From Limnomonas spitsbergensis (taxonomy: Eukaryota; Chlorophyta; Chlorophyceae; Chlamydomonadales), in contig JAYJMM010000120.1 in assembly GCA_037349105.1 (NCBI GenBank), forward strand, positions 992,001-1,056,000: DNA of 64,000 nt, read 5' to 3'. Positions 43,101-58,100 of this stretch are shown here, piece by piece (positions within the stretch are counted from its first letter, which is position 1; each line of letters opens with the position of its first letter). The position numbers and the translations under genes are program-made. The notes under the pieces are model-generated. The model searched no databases. It was not told where the DNA came from and saw only the letters and a list, made by a program, of their open reading frames with translations.

Positions 43101-46100
43101 AGCAGGGGGGGGGGGGGGGGCACACCATCAAGCAGAGTCAGAAGCAGCTGAAGCAGAAGTACCAAGCAGGAGAAGACAGCAAGGGGGGGGGCACACCATC
43201 AAGCAGAGTCAGAAGCAGCTGAAGCTGAAGCACCAAGCAGAAGAAGACAGCAAGGGGGGGGGACACCATCAAGCAGAGTCAGAAGCAGCTGAAGCTGAAG
43301 CACCAAGCAGAAGAAGACAGCAAGGGGGGGGGGGGCACACCATCAAGCAGAGTCAGAAGCAGCTGAAGCAGAAGTACCAAGCAGAAGAAGAAAGCAGGGG
43401 AGGGGGCACACCATCAAGCAGAGTCAGAAGCAGCTGAAGCAGAAGCACCAAGCAGAAGAAGACAGCAGGGGGGGAGGCACACCATCAAGCAGAGTCAGAA
43501 GCAGCTAAAGCTGAAGCACCAAGCAGAAGAAGACAGCAGGGGGGGGGGGGGGGGGGCACACCATCAAGCAGAGTCAGAAGCAGCTGAAGCAGAAGTACCA
43601 AGCAGAAGAAGACAGCAGGGGGGGGGGGGCACACCATCAAGCAGAGTCAGAAGCAGCTGAAGCAGAAGTACCAAGCAGAAGAAGACAGCAAGTGGGGGGG
43701 CACACCATCAAGCAGAGTCAGAAGCAGCTGAAGCAGAAGCACCAAGCAGAAGAAGACAGCAGGGGGGGGGGGGACACCATCAAGCAGAGTCAGAAGCAGC
43801 TGAAGCTGAAGCACCAAGCAGAAGAAGACAGCAAGGGGGGGGGGCACACCATCAAGCAGAGTCAGAAGCAGATGAAGCAGAAGTACCAAGCAGAAGAAGA
43901 CAGCAGGGGGGGGGGGGGGGGGGGGGGCACACCATCAAGCAGAGTGAGAAGCAGCTGAAAGAAGCACCAAGCAGAAGAAGATAGCAGGGGGGGGGCACAC
44001 CATCAAGCAGAGTCAGAAGCAGCTGAAGCAGAAGCACCAAGCAGAAGAAGACAGCAGGGGGGGGGGCACACCATCAAGCAGAGTCAGAAGCAGCTGAAGC
44101 TGAAGCACCAAGCAGAAGAAGAAAGCAGGGGGGGGGCACACCATCAAGCAGAGTCAGAAGCAGCTGAAGCAGAAGTACCAAGCAGAAGAAGACAGCAAGG
44201 GGGGGGGGGGGGCACACCATCAAGCAGAGTCAGAAGCGGCTGAAGCAGAAGCACCAAGCAGAAGAAGACAGCAGGGGGGGGGGGCACACCATCAAGCAGA
44301 GTCAGAAGCAGCTGAAGCTGAAGCACCAAGCAGAAGAAGACAGCAGGGGGGGGGGGGGGGGGGTGGCACACCATCAAGCAGAGTCAGAAGCAGCTGAAGC
44401 TGAAGCACCAAGCAGAAGAAGACAGCAGGGGGGGGCACACCATCAAGCAGAGTCAGAAGCAGCTGAAGCAGAGGCACCACGCAGAAGAAGACAGCAGGGG
44501 GGGGGGCACACCATCAAGCAGAGTGAGAAGCAGCTGAAGCTGAAGCACCAAGCAGAAGAAGACAGCAGGGGGGGGGGGGGGCACACCATCAAGCAGAGTC
44601 AGAAGCAGCTGAAGCAGAAGTACCAAGCAGAAGAAGACAGCAAGGGGGGGGGGGCACACCATCAAGCAGAGTCAGAAGCAGCTGAAGCTGAAGCACCAAG
44701 CAGAAGAAGAAAGCAGGGGGGGGGGGGGGGGCACACCATCAAGCAGAGTCAGAAGCAGCTGAAGCAGAGGCACCAAGCAGAAGAAGACAGCAGGGGGGGG
44801 GCACACCATCAAGCAGAGTGAGAAGCAGCTGAAGCTGAAGCACCAAGCAGAAGAAGACAGCAGGGGGGGGGGGCACACCATCAAGCAGAGTCAGAAGCAG
44901 CTGAAGCTGAAGCACCAAGCAGAAGAAGAAAGCAGGGGGGGGGGGGGGGCACACCATCAAGCAGAGTCAGAAGCAGCTGAAGCAGAGGCACCAAGCAGAA
45001 GAAGACAGCAGGGGGTGGGCACACCATCAAGCAGAGTGAGAAGCAGCTGAAGCTGAAGCACCAAGCAGAAGAAGACAGCAGGGGGGGGGGGACACCATCA
45101 AGCAGAGTCAGAAGCAGCTGAAGCAGAAGTACCAAGCAGGAGAAGACAGCAAGGGGGGTGGCACACCATCAAGCAGAGTCAGAAGCAGCTGAAGCAGAAG
45201 TACCAAGCAGAAGAAGACAGCAGGGGGGGGGGGGTGGCACACCATCAAGCAGAGTCAGAAGCAGCTGAAGCTGAAGCACCAAGCAGAAGAAGACAGCAGG
45301 GGGGGGGCACACCATCAAGCAGAGTCAGAAGCAGCTGAAGCAGAGGCACCAAGCAGAAGAATACAGCGGGGGGGGGGGCACACCATCAAGCAGAGTCAGA
45401 AGCAGCTGAAGCAGAAGCACCAAGCAGAAGAAGACAGCAGGGGGGGGGGCACCATCAAGCAGAGTCAGAAGCAGCTGAAGCTGAAGCACCGAGCAGAAGA
45501 AGACAGCAAGGGGGGGGGGGCACACCATCAAGCAGAGTAAGAAGCAGCTGAAGCTGAAGCACCACGCAGAAGAAGAAAGCAGGGGGGGGGGCACACCATC
45601 AAGCAGAGTCAGAAGCAGCTGAAGCTGAAGCACCAAGCAGAAGAAGACAGCAGGGGGGGTGGCACACCATCAAGCAGAGTCAGAAGCAGCTGAAGCTGAA
45701 GCACCAAGCAGAAGAAGACAGCAGGGGGGGGGGGGCACACCATCAAGCAGAGTCAGAAGCAGCTGAAGCAGAAGTACCAAGCAGAAGAAGACAGCAAGGG
45801 GGGGGGGGCACACCATCAAGCAGAGTCAGAAGCAGCTGAAGCAGAAGCACCAAGCAGAAGAAGAAAGCAGGGGAGGGGGCACACCATCAAGCAGAGTCAG
45901 AAGCAGCTGAAGCAGAGGCACCAAGCAGAAGAAGACAGCAGGGGGGGGGGGGGGGGGCACACCATCAAGCAGAGTGAGAAGCAGCTGAAGCTGAAGCACC
46001 AAGCAGAAGAAGACAGCAGGGGGGGGGGCACACCATCAAGCAGAGTCAGAAGCAGCTGAAGCAGAAGTACCAAGCAGAAGAAGACATCAATGGGGGGGGG

Positions 46101-49100
46101 GGGGGGGGCACACCATCAAGCAGAGTCAGAAGCAGCTGAAGCTGAAGCACCAAGCAGAAGAAGACAGCAGGGGGGGGGGGGGCACACCATCAAGCAGAGT
46201 CAGAAGCAGCTGAAGCTGAAGCACCAAGCAGAAGAAGAAAGCAGGGGGGGGGGGGGCACACCATCAAGCAGAGTGAGAAGCAGCTGAAGCAGAGGCACCA
46301 AGCAGAAGAAGACAGCAGGGGGGGGGGCACACCATCAAGCAGAGTCAGAAGCAGCTGAAGCTGAAGCACCAAGCAGAAGAAGAAAGCAGGGGGGGGGGGG
46401 GGGCACACCATCAAGCAGAGTCAGAAGCAGCTGAAGCAGAGGCACCAAGCAGAAGAAGACAGCAGGGGGGGGCACACCATCAAGCAGAGTGAGAAGCAGC
46501 TGAAGCTGAAGTACCAAGCAGAAGAAGACAGCAGGGGGGGGGGGGGGGGGGCACACCATCAAGCAGAGTCAGAAGCAGCTGAAGCAGAAGTACCAAGCAG
46601 GAGAAGACAGCAAGGGGGGGGGGGGGGCACACCATCAAGCAGAGTCAGAAGCAGCTGAAGCAGAAGCACCAAGCAGAAGAAGACAGCAGGGGGGGGGGAC
46701 ACCATCAAGCAGAGTCAGAAGCAGCTGAAGCTGAAGCACCAAGCAGAAGAAGACAGCAAGGGGGGGGGGGCACACCATCAAGCAGAGTCAGAAGCAGCTG
46801 AAGCAGAAGTACCAAGCAGAAGAAGACAGCAGGGGGGGGGGGGGCACACCATCAAGCAGAGTCAGAAGCAGCTGAAGCAGAAGTACCAAGCAGAAGAAGA
46901 CAGCAGGGGGGGGGGGGGGTGGCACACCATCAAGCAGAGTCAGAAGCAGCTGAAGCAGAAGTACCAAGCAGAAGAAGACAGCAGGGGGGGGGGGGGTGGC
47001 ACACCATCAAGCAGAGTCAGAAGCAGCTGAAGCTGAAGCACCAAGCAGAAGAAGACAGCAGGGGGGGGGCACACCATCAAGCAGAGTCAGAAGCAGCTGA
47101 AGCAGAGGCACCAAGCAGAAGAATACAGCGGGGGGGGGGCCACACCATCAAGCAGAGTCAGAAGCAGCTGAAGCAGAAGCACCAAGCAGAAGAAGACAGC
47201 AAGGGGGGGGGGCACCATCAAGCAGAGTCAGAAGCAGCTGAAGCTGAAGCACCGAGCAGAAGAAGACAGCAAGGGGGGGGGGGCACACCATCAAGCAGAG
47301 TCAGAAGCAGCTGAAGCTGAAGCACCACGCAGAAGAAGAAAGCAGGGTGGGGGGCACACCATCAAGCAGAGTCAGAGACAGCTGAAGCTGAAGCACCAAG
47401 CAGAAGAAGACAGCAGGGGGGGGGCACACCATCAAGCAGAGTCAGAAGCAGCTGAAGCTGAAGCACCAAGCAGAAGAAGACAGCAGGGGGGGGGGGGCAC
47501 ACCATCAAGCAGAGTCAGAAGCAGCTGAAGCAGAAGTACCAAGCAGAAGAAGACAGCAAGGGGGGGGGGGCACACCATCAAGCAGAGTCAGAAGCAGCTG
47601 AAGCAGAAGCACCAAGCAGAAGAAGACAGCAGGGGGGGGGGCACCATCAAGCAGAGTCAGAAGCAGCTGAAGCTGAAGCACCAAGCAGAAGAAGAAAGCA
47701 GGGGAGGGGGCACACCATCAAGCAGAGTCAGAAGCAGCTGAAGCAGAGGCACCAAGCAGAAGAAGACAGCATGGGGGGGGGGGGGGGGGCACACCATCAA
47801 GCAGAGTGAGAAGCAGCTGAAGCTGAAGCACCAAGCAGAAGAAGACAGCAGGGGGGGGGGGCACACCATCAAGCAGAGTCAGAAGCAGCTGAAGCAGAAG
47901 TACCAAGCAGAAGAAGACATCAATGGGGGGGGGCACACCATCAAACAGAGTCAGAAGCAGCTGAAGCAGAAGCACCAAGCAGAAGAAGACAGCAGGGGGG
48001 GGGGGGGCACACCATCAAGCAGAGTCAGAAGCAGCTGAAGCTGAAGCACCAAGCAGAAGAAGACAGCAGGGGGGGGGCACACCATCAAGCAGAGTCAGAA
48101 GCAGCTGAAGCTGAAGCACCAAGCAGAAGAAGAAAGCAGGGGGGGGTGGGGGGCACACCATCAAGCAGAGTCAGAAGCAGCTGAAGCAGAGGCACCAAGC
48201 AGAAGAAGACAGCAGGGGGGGGGCACACCATCAAGCAGAGTGAGAAGCAGCTGAAGCTGAAGCACCAAGCAGAAGAAGACAGCAGGGGGGGGGGGGGGGG
48301 GGCACACCATCAAGCAGAGTCAGAAGCAGCTGAAGCAGAAGTACCAAGCAGGAGAAGACAGCAAGGGGGGGGGCACACCATCAAGCAGAGTCAGAAGCAG
48401 CTGAAGCTGAAGCACCAAGCAGAAGAAGACAGCAGGGGGGGGGGGGACACCATCAAGCAGAGTCAGAAGCAGCTGAAGCTGAAGCACCAAGCAGAAGAAG
48501 ACAGCAAGGGGGGGGGGGGCACACCATCAAGCAGAGTCAGAAGCAGCTGAAGCAGAAGTACCAAGCAGAAGAAGAAAGCAGGGGAGGGGGCACACCATCA
48601 AGCAGAGTCAGAAGCAGCTGAAGCAGAAGCACCAAGCAGAAGAAGACAGCAGGGGGGGAGGCACACCATCAAGCAGAGTCAGAAGCAGCTAAAGCTGAAG
48701 CACCAAGCAGAAGAAGACAGCAGGGGGGGGGGGGGGGGGCACACCATCAAGCAGAGTCAGAAGCAGCTGAAGCAGAAGTACCAAGCAGAAGAAGACAGCA
48801 GGGGGGGGGGGGGCACACCATCAAGCAGAGTCAGAAGCAGCTGAAGCAGAAGTACCAAGCAGAAGAAGACAGCAGGGGGGGGGGCACACCATCAAGCAGA
48901 GTCAGAAGCAGCTGAAGCAGAAGCACCAAGCAGAAGAAGACAGCAGGGGGGGGGGGGACACCATCAAGCAGAGTCAGAAGCAGCTGAAGCTGAAGCACCA
49001 AGCAGAAGAAGACAGCAAGGGGGGGGGGGGCACACCATCAAGCAGAGTCAGAAGCAGATGAAGCAGAAGTACCAAGCAGAAGAAGACAGCAGGGGGGGGG

Positions 49101-52100
49101 GGGGGGGGCACACCATCAAGCAGAGTGAGAAGCAGCTGAAAGAAGCACCAAGCAGAAGAAGATAGCAGGGGGGGGGCACACCATCAAGCAGAGTCAGAAG
49201 CAGCTGAAGCAGAAGCACCAAGCAGAAGAAGACAGCAGGGGGGGGGGCACACCATCAAGCAGAGTCAGAAGCAGCTGAAGCTGAAGCACCAAGCAGAAGA
49301 AGAAAGCAGGGGGGGGGGCACACCATCAAGCAGAGTCAGAAGCAGCTGAAGCAGAAGTACCAAGCAGAAGAAGACAGCAAGGGGGGGGGGGGGGGCACAC
49401 CATCAAGCAGAGTCAGAAGCGGCTGAAGCAGAAGCACCAAGCAGAAGAAGACAGCAGGGGGGGGGGGCACACCATCAAGCAGAGTCAGAAGCAGCTGAAG
49501 CTGAAGCACCAAGCAGAAGAAGACAGCAGGGGGGGGGGGGGGGGGTGGCACACCATCAAGCAGAGTCAGAAGCAGCTGAAGCTGAAGCACCAAGCAGAAG
49601 AAGACAGCAGGGGGGGGGCACACCATCAAGCAGAGTCAGAAGCAGCTGAAGCAGAGGCACCACGCAGAAGAAGACAGCAGGGGGGGGGGCACACCATCAA
49701 GCAGAGTGAGAAGCAGCTGAAGCTGAAGCACCAAGCAGAAGAAGACAGCAGGGGGGGGGGGGGGGCACACCATCAAGCAGAGTCAGAAGCAGCTGAAGCA
49801 GAAGTACCAAGCAGAAGAAGACAGCAAGGGGGGGGGGCACACCATCAAGCAGAGTCAGAAGCAGCTGAAGCTGAAGCACCAAGCAGAAGAAGAAAGCAGG
49901 GGGGGTGGGGGGGGCACACCATCAAGCAGAGTCAGAAGCAGCTGAAGCAGAGGCACCAAGCAGAAGAAGACAGCAGGGGGGGGGCACACCATCAAGCAGA
50001 GTGAGAAGCAGCTGAAGCTGAAGCACCAAGCAGAAGAAGACAGCAGGGGGGGGGGGCACACCATCAAGCAGAGTCAGAAGCAGCTGAAGCTGAAGCACCA
50101 AGCAGAAGAAGAAAGCAGGGGGGGGGGGGGGGGCACACCATCAAGCAGAGTCAGAAGCAGCTGAAGCAGAGGCACCAAGCAGAAGAAGACAGCAGGGGGT
50201 GGGCACACCATCAAGCAGAGTGAGAAGCAGCTGAAGCTGAAGCACCAAGCAGAAGAAGACAGCAGGGGGGGGGGGGACACCATCAAGCAGAGTCAGAAGC
50301 AGCTGAAGCAGAAGTACCAAGCAGGAGAAGACAGCAAGGGGGGGGGCACACCATCAAGCAGAGTCAGAAGCAGCTGAAGCAGAAGCACCAAGCAGAAGAA
50401 GACAGCAGGGGGGGGGGACACCATCAAGCAGAGTCAGAAGCAGCTGAAGCTGAAGCACCAAGCAGAAGAAGACAGCAAGGGGGGGGGGGGGGGGCACACC
50501 ATCAAGCAGAGTCAGAAGCAGCTGAAGCAGAAGTACCAAGCAGAAGAAGACAGCAGGGGGGGGGGGGGGGGCACACCATCAAGCAGAGTGAGAAGCAGCT
50601 GAAGCAGAAGTACCAAGCAGAAGAAGACAGCAGGGGGGGGGGGGGGTGGCACACCATCAAGCAGAGTCAGAAGCAGCTGAAGCAGAAGTACCAAGCAGAA
50701 GAAGACAGCAGGGGGGGGGGGGTGGCACACCATCAAGCAGAGTCAGAAGCAGCTGAAGCTGAAGCACCAAGCAGAAGAAGACAGCAGGGGGGGGGCACAC
50801 CATCAAGCAGAGTCAGAAGCAGCTGAAGCAGAGGCACCAAGCAGAAGAATACAGCGGGGGGGGGGGCACACCATCAAGCAGAGTCAGAAGCAGCTGAAGC
50901 AGAAGCACCAAGCAGAAGAAGACAGCAGGGGGGGGGGCACCATCAAGCAGAGTCAGAAGCAGCTGAAGCTGAAGCACCGAGCAGAAGAAGACAGCAAGGG
51001 GGGGGGGGCACACCATCAAGCAGAGTAAGAAGCAGCTGAAGCTGAAGCACCACGCAGAAGAAGAAAGCAGGGGGGGGGGCACACCATCAAGCAGAGTCAG
51101 AAGCAGCTGAAGCTGAAGCACCAAGCGGAAGAAGACAGCAGGGGGGGTGGCACACCATCAAGCAGAGTCAGAAGCAGCTGAAGCTGAAGCACCAAGCAGA
51201 AGAAGACAGCAGGGGGGGGGGGGCACACCATCAAGCAGAGTCAGAAGCAGCTGAAGCAGAAGTACCAAGCAGAAGAAGACAGCAAGGGGGGGGGGGGCAC
51301 ACCATCAAGCAGAGTCAGAAGCAGCTGAAGCAGAAGCACCAAGCAGAAGAAGAAAGCAGGGGAGGGGGCACACCATCAAGCAGAGTCAGAAGCAGCTGAA
51401 GCAGAGGCACCAAGCAGAAGAAGACAGCAGGGGGGGGGGGGGGGGCACACCATCAAGCAGAGTGAGAAGCAGCTGAAGCTGAAGCACCAAGCAGAAGAAG
51501 ACAGCAGGGGGGGGGGCACACCATCAAGCAGAGTCAGAAGCAGCTGAAGCAGAAGTACCAAGCAGAAGAAGACATCAATGGGGGGGGGCACACCATCAAA
51601 CAGAGTCAGAAGCAGCTGAAGCAGAAGCACCAAGCAGAAGAAGACAGCAGGGGGGGGGGGACACCATCAAGCAGAGTCAGAAGCAGCTGAAGCTGAAGCA
51701 CCAAGCAGAAGAAGACAGCAAGAGGGGGGGGGGGGGGGGGGCACACCATCAAGCAGAGTCAGAAGCAGCTGAAGCAGAAGTACCAAGCAGAAGAAGACAG
51801 CAGGGGGGGTGGACACACCATCAAGCAGAGTCAGAAGCAGCTGAAGCAGAAGCACCAAGCAGAAGAAGACAGCAGGGGGGGGCACACCATCAAGCAGAGT
51901 CAGAAGCAGCTGAAGCTGAAGCACCAAGCAGAAGAAGACAGCAGGGGGGGGGGGCACACCATCAAGCAGAGTCAGAAGCAGCTGAAGCTGAAGCACCAAG
52001 CAGAAGAAGAAAGCAGGGGGGGGGCACACCATCAAGCAGAGTCAGAAGCAGCTGAAGCAGAAGCACCAAGCAGAAGAAGACAGCAGGGGGGGGGGGGGCA

Positions 52101-55100
52101 CACCATCAAGCAGAGTCAGAAGCAGCTGAAGCTGAAGCACCAAGCAGAAGAAGACAGCAGGGGGGGGGCACACCATCAAGCAGAGTCAGAAGCAGCTGAA
52201 GCTGAAGCACCAAGCAGAAGAAGAAAGCAGGGGGGGGGGGGGGGGCACACCATCAAGCAGAGTCAGAAGCAGCTGAAGCAGAGTCACCAAGCAGAAGAAG
52301 ACAGCAGGGGGGGGGCACACCATCAAGCAGAGTGAGAAGCAGCTGAAGCTGAAGCACCAAGCAGAAGAAGACAGCAGGGGGGGGGGGGGGGGCACACCAT
52401 CAAGCAGAGTCAGAAGCAGCTGAAGCAGAAGTACCAAGCAGGAGAAGACAGCAAGGGGGGGGGCACACCATCAAGCAGAGTCAGAAGCAGCTGAAGCAGA
52501 AGCACCAAGCAGAAGAAGACAGCAGGGGGGGGGGGACACCATCAAGCAGAGTCAGAAGCAGCTGAAGCTGAAGCACCAAGCAGAAGAAGACAGCAAGGGG
52601 GGGGGGGGGGGGGCACACCATCAAGCAGAGTCAGAAGCAGCTGAAGCAGAAGTACCAAGCAGAAGAAGAAAGCAGGGGAGGGGGCACACCATCAAGCAGA
52701 GTCAGAAGCAGCTGAAGCAGAAGCACCAAGCAGAAGAAGACAGCAGGGGGGGAGGCACACCATCAAGCAGAGTCAGAAGCAGCTAAAGCTGAAGCACCAA
52801 GCAGAAGAAGACAGCAGGGGGGGGGGGGGGGGGGCACACCATCAAGCAGAGTCAGAAGCAGCTGAAGCAGAAGTACCAAGCACAAGAAGACAGCAGGGGG
52901 GGGGGGGCACACCATCAAGCAGAGTCAGAAGCAGCTGAAGCAGAAGTACCAAGCAGAAGAAGACAGCAGGGGGGGGGGCACACCATCAAGCAGAGTCAGA
53001 AGCAGCTGAAGCAGAAGCACCAAGCAGAAGAAGACAGCAGGGGGGGGGGGGGGGACACCATCAAGCAGAGTCAGAAGCAGCTGAAGCTGAAGCACCAAGC
53101 AGAAGAAGACAGCAAGGGGGGGGGGGGCACACCATCAAGCAGAGTCAGAAGCAGATGAAGCAGAAGTACCAAGCAGAAGAAGACAGCAGGGGGGGGGGGG
53201 GGGCACACCATCAAGCAGAGTGAGAAGCAGCTGAAAGAAGCACCAAGCAGAAGAAGATAGCAGGGGGGGGGCACACCATCAAGCAGAGTCAGAAGCAGCT
53301 GAAGCAGAAGCACCAAGCAGAAGAAGACAGCAGGGGGGGGGGCACACCATCAAGCAGAGTCAGAAGCAGCTGAAGCTGAAGCACCAAGCAGAAGAAGAAA
53401 GCAGGGGGGGGGGCACACCATCAAGCAGAGTCAGAAGCAGCTGAAGCAGAAGTACCAAGCAGAAGAAGACAGCAAGGGGGGGGGGGGTGGCACACCATCA
53501 AGCAGAGTCAGAAGCGGCTGAAGCAGAAGCACCAAGCAGAAGAAGACAGCAGGGGGGGGGGGGGGGCACACCATCAAGCAGAGTCAGAAGCAGCTGAAGC
53601 TGAAGCACCAAGCAGAAGAAGACAGCAGGGGGGGGGGGGGGGGGGGCACACCATCAAGCAGAGTCAGAAGCAGCTGAAGCTGAAGCACCAAGCAGAAGAA
53701 GACAGCAGGGGGGGGGCACACCATCAAGCAGAGTCAGAAGCAGCTGAAGCAGAGGCACCACGCAGAAGAAGACAGCAGGGGGGGGGGCACACCATCAAGC
53801 AGAGTGAGAAGCAGCTGAAGCTGAAGCACCAAGCAGAAGAAGACAGCAGGGGGGGGGGCACACCATCAAGCAGAGTCAGAAGCAGCTGAAGCAGAAGTAC
53901 CAAGCAGAAGAAGACAGCAAGGGGGGGGGGCACACCATCAAGCAGAGTCAGAAGCAGCTGAAGCTGAAGCACCAAGCAGAAGAAGACAGCAGGGGGGGGG
54001 GGCACACCATCAAGCAGAGTCAGAAGCAGCTGAAGCTGAAGCACCAAGCAGAAGAAGAAAGCAGGGGGGGGGGGGCACACCATCAAGCAGAGTGAGAAGC
54101 AGCTGAAGCAGAGGCACCAAGCAGAAGAAGACAGCAGGGGGGGGGGGCACACCATCAAGCAGAGTCAGAAGCAGCTGAAGCTGAAGCACCAAGCAGAAGA
54201 AGAAAGCAGGGGGGGGGGGGGGGCACGCCATCAAGCAGAGTCAGAAGCAGCTGAAGCAGAGGCACCAAGCAGAAGAAGACAGCAGGGGGGGGGCACACCA
54301 TCAAGCAGAGTGAGAAGCAGCTGAAGCTGAAGCACCAAGCAGAAGAAGACAGCAGGGGGGGGGGGGACACCATCAAGCAGAGTCAGAAGCAGCTGAAGCA
54401 GAAGTACCAAGCAGGAGAAGACAGCAAGGGGGGGGGCACACCATCAAGCAGAGTCAGAAGCAGCTGAAGCAGAAGCACCAAGCAGAAGAAGACAGCAGGG
54501 GGGGGGGACACCATCAAGCAGAGTCAGAAGCAGCTGAAGCTGAAGCACCAAGCAGAAGAAGACAGCAAGGGGGGGGGGGGGGCACACCATCAAGCAGAGT
54601 CAGAAGCAGCTGAAGCAGAAGTACCAAGCAGAAGAAGACAGCAGGGGGGGGGGGGGGACACCATCAAGCAGAGTCAGAAGCAGCTGAAGCAGAAGTACCA
54701 AGCAGAAGAAGACAGCAGGGGGGGGGGGGGGTGGCACACCATCAAGCAGAGTCAGAAGCAGCTGAAGCAGAAGTACCAAGCAGAAGAAGACAGCAGGGGG
54801 GGGGGGGTGGCACACCATCAAGCAGAGTCAGAAGCAGCTGAAGCTGAAGCACCAAGCAGAAGAAGACAGCAGGGGGGGGGCACACCATCAAGCAGAGTCA
54901 GAAGCAGCTGAAGCAGAGGCACCAAGCAGAACAATACAGCGGGGGGGGGGGCACACCATCAAGCAGAGTCAGAAGCAGCTGAAGCAGAAGCACCAAGCAG
55001 AAGAAGACAGCAGGGGGGGGGGCACCATCAAGCAGAGTCAGAAGCAGCTGAAGCTGAAGCACCGAGCAGAAGAAGACAGCAAGGGGGGGGGGGCACACCA

Positions 55101-58100
55101 TCAAGCAGAGTAAGAAGCAGCTGAAGCTGAAGCACCACGCAGAAGAAGAAAGCAGGGGGGGGGGCACACCATCAAGCAGAGTCAGAAGCAGCTGAAGCTG
55201 AAGCACCAAGCAGAAGAAGACAGCAGGGGGGGTGGCACACCATCAAGCAGAGTCAGAAGCAGCTGAAGCTGAAGCACCAAGCAGAAGAAGACAGCAGGGG
55301 GGGGGGGGCACACCATCAAGCAGAGTCAGAAGCAGCTGAAGCAGAAGTACCAAGCAGAAGAAGACAGCAAGGGGGGGGGGGCACACCATCAAGCAGAGTC
55401 AGAAGCAGCTGAAGCAGAAGCACCAAGCAGAAGAAGACAGCAGGGGGGGGGGCACCATCAAGCAGAGTCAGAAGCAGCTGAAGCTGAAGCACCAAGCAGA
55501 AGAAGAAAGCAGGGGAGGGGGCACACCATCAAGCAGAGTCAGAAGCAGCTGAAGCAGAGGCACCAAGCAGAAGAAGACAGCAGGGGGGGGGGGGGGGCAC
55601 ACCATCAAGCAGAGTGAGAAGCAGCTGAAGCTGAAGCACCAAGCAGAAGAAGACAGCAGGGGGGGGGCACACCATCAAGCAGAGTCAGAAGCAGCTGAAG
55701 CAGAAGTACCAAGCAGAAGAAGACATCAATGGGGGGGGGCACACCATCAAACAGAGTCAGAAGCAGCTGAAGCAGAAGCACCAAGCAGAAGAAGACAGCA
55801 GGGGGGGGGGCACACCATCAAGCAGAGTCAGAAGCAGCTGAAGCTGAAGCACCAAGCAGAAGAAGACAGCAGGGGGGGGGGGGCACACCATCAAGCAGAG
55901 TCAGAAGCAGCTGAAGCTGAAGCACCAAGCAGAAGAAGAAAGCAGGGGGGGGGGCACACCATCAAGCAGAGTCAGAAGCAGCTGAAGCTGAAGCACCAAG
56001 CAGAAGAAGACAGCAGGGGGGGGGGGGGGGGGGGCACACCATCAAGCAGAGTCAGAAGCAGCTGAAGCTGAAGCACCAAGCAGAAGAAGACAGCAGGGGG
56101 GGGGGCACACCATCAAGCAGAGTCAGAAGCAGCTGAAGCTGAAGCACCAAGCAGAAGAAGACAGCAGGGGGGGTGGACACACCATCAAGCAGAGTCAGAA
56201 GCAGCTGAAGCAGAAGCACCAAGCAGAAGAAGACAGCAGGGGGGGCACACCATCAAGCAGAGTCAGAAGCAGCTGAAGCTGAAGCACCAAGCAGAAGAAG
56301 ACAGCAGGGGGGGGGGCACACCATCAAGCAGAGTCAGAAGCAGCTGAAGCTGAAGCACCAAGCAGAAGAAGAAAGCAGGGGGGGGGGCACACCATCAAGC
56401 AGAGTCAGAAGCAGCTGAAGCAGAAGCACCAAGCAGAAGAAGACAGCAGGGGGGGGGGGGGCACACCATCAAGCAGAGTCAGAAGCAGCTGAAGCTGAAG
56501 CACCAAGCAGAAGAAGACAGCAGGGGGGGGGCACACCATCAAGCAGAGTCAGAAGCAGCTGAAGCTGAAGCACCAAGCAGAAGAAGAAAGCAGGGGGGGG
56601 TGGGGGGCACACCATCAAGCAGAGTCAGAAGCAGCTGAAGCAGAGGCACCAAGCAGAAGAAGACAGCAGGGGGGGGGCACACCATCAAGCAGAGTGAGAA
56701 GCAGCTGAAGCTGAAGCACCAAGCAGAAGAAGACAGCAGGGGGGGGGGGGGGGCACACCATCAAGCAGAGTCAGAAGCAGCTGAAGCAGAGGCACCAAGC
56801 AGAAGAAGACAGCAGGGGGGGGGGGGGCACACCATCAAGCAGAGTGAGAAGCAGCTGAAGCTGAAGCACCAAGCAGAAGAAGACAGCAGGGGGGGGGCAC
56901 ACCATCAAGCAGAGTCAGAAGCAGCTGAAGCAGAAGTACCAAGCAGAAGAAGACATCAATGGGGGGGGGCACACCATCAAACAGAGTCAGAAGCAGCTGA
57001 AGCAGAAGCACCAAGCAGAAGAAGACAGCAGGGGGGGGGGGACACCATCAAGCAGAGTCAGAAGCAGCTGAAGCTGAAGCACCAAGCAGAAGAAGACAGC
57101 AAGAGGGGGGGGGGGGGGGCACACCATCAAGCAGAGTCAGAAGCAGCTGAAGCAGAAGTACCAAGCAGAAGAAGACAGCAGGGGGGGTGGACACACCATC
57201 AAGCAGAGTCAGAAGCAGCTGAAGCAGAAGCACCAAGCAGAAGAAGACAGCAGGGGGGGCACACCATCAAGCAGAGTCAGAAGCAGCTGAAGCTGAAGCA
57301 CCAAGCAGAAGAAGACAGCAGGGGGGGGGGGCACACCATCAAGCAGAGTCAGAAGCAGCTGAAGCTGAAGCACCAAGCAGAAGAAGAAAGCAGGGGGGGG
57401 GGCACACCATCAAGCAGAGTCAGAAGCAGCTGAAGCAGAAGCACCAAGCAGAAGAAGACAGCAGGGGGGGGGGGGGCACACCATCAAGCAGAGTCAGAAG
57501 CAGCTGAAGCTGAAGCACCAAGCAGAAGAAGACAGCAGGGGGGGGGCACACCATCAAGCAGAGTCAGAAGCAGCTGAAGCTGAAGCACCAAGCAGAAGAA
57601 GAAAGCAGGGGGGGGGGGGGGGGGGGCACACCATCAAGCAGAGTCAGAAGCAGCTGAAGCAGAGTCACCAAGCAGAAGAAGACAGCAGGGGGGGGCACAC
57701 CATCAAGCAGAGTGAGAAGCAGCTGAAGCTGAAGCACCAAGCAGAAGAAGACAGCAGGGGGGGGGGGGGGGCACACCATCAAGCAGAGTCAGAAGCAGCT
57801 GAAGCAGAAGTACCAAGCAGGAGAAGACAGCAAGGGGGGGGGCACACCATCAAGCAGAGTCAGAAGCAGCTGAAGCAGAAGCACCAAGCAGAAGAAGACA
57901 GCAGGGGGGGGGGACACCATCAAGCAGAGTCAGAAGCAGCTGAAGCTGAAGCACCAAGCAGAAGAAGACAGCAAGGGGGGGGGGGGGGGGGGCACACCAT
58001 CAAGCAGAGTCAGAAGCAGCTGAAGCAGAAGTACCAAGCAGAAGAAGAAAGCAGGGGAGGGGGCACACCATCAAGCAGAGTCAGAAGCAGCTGAAGCAGA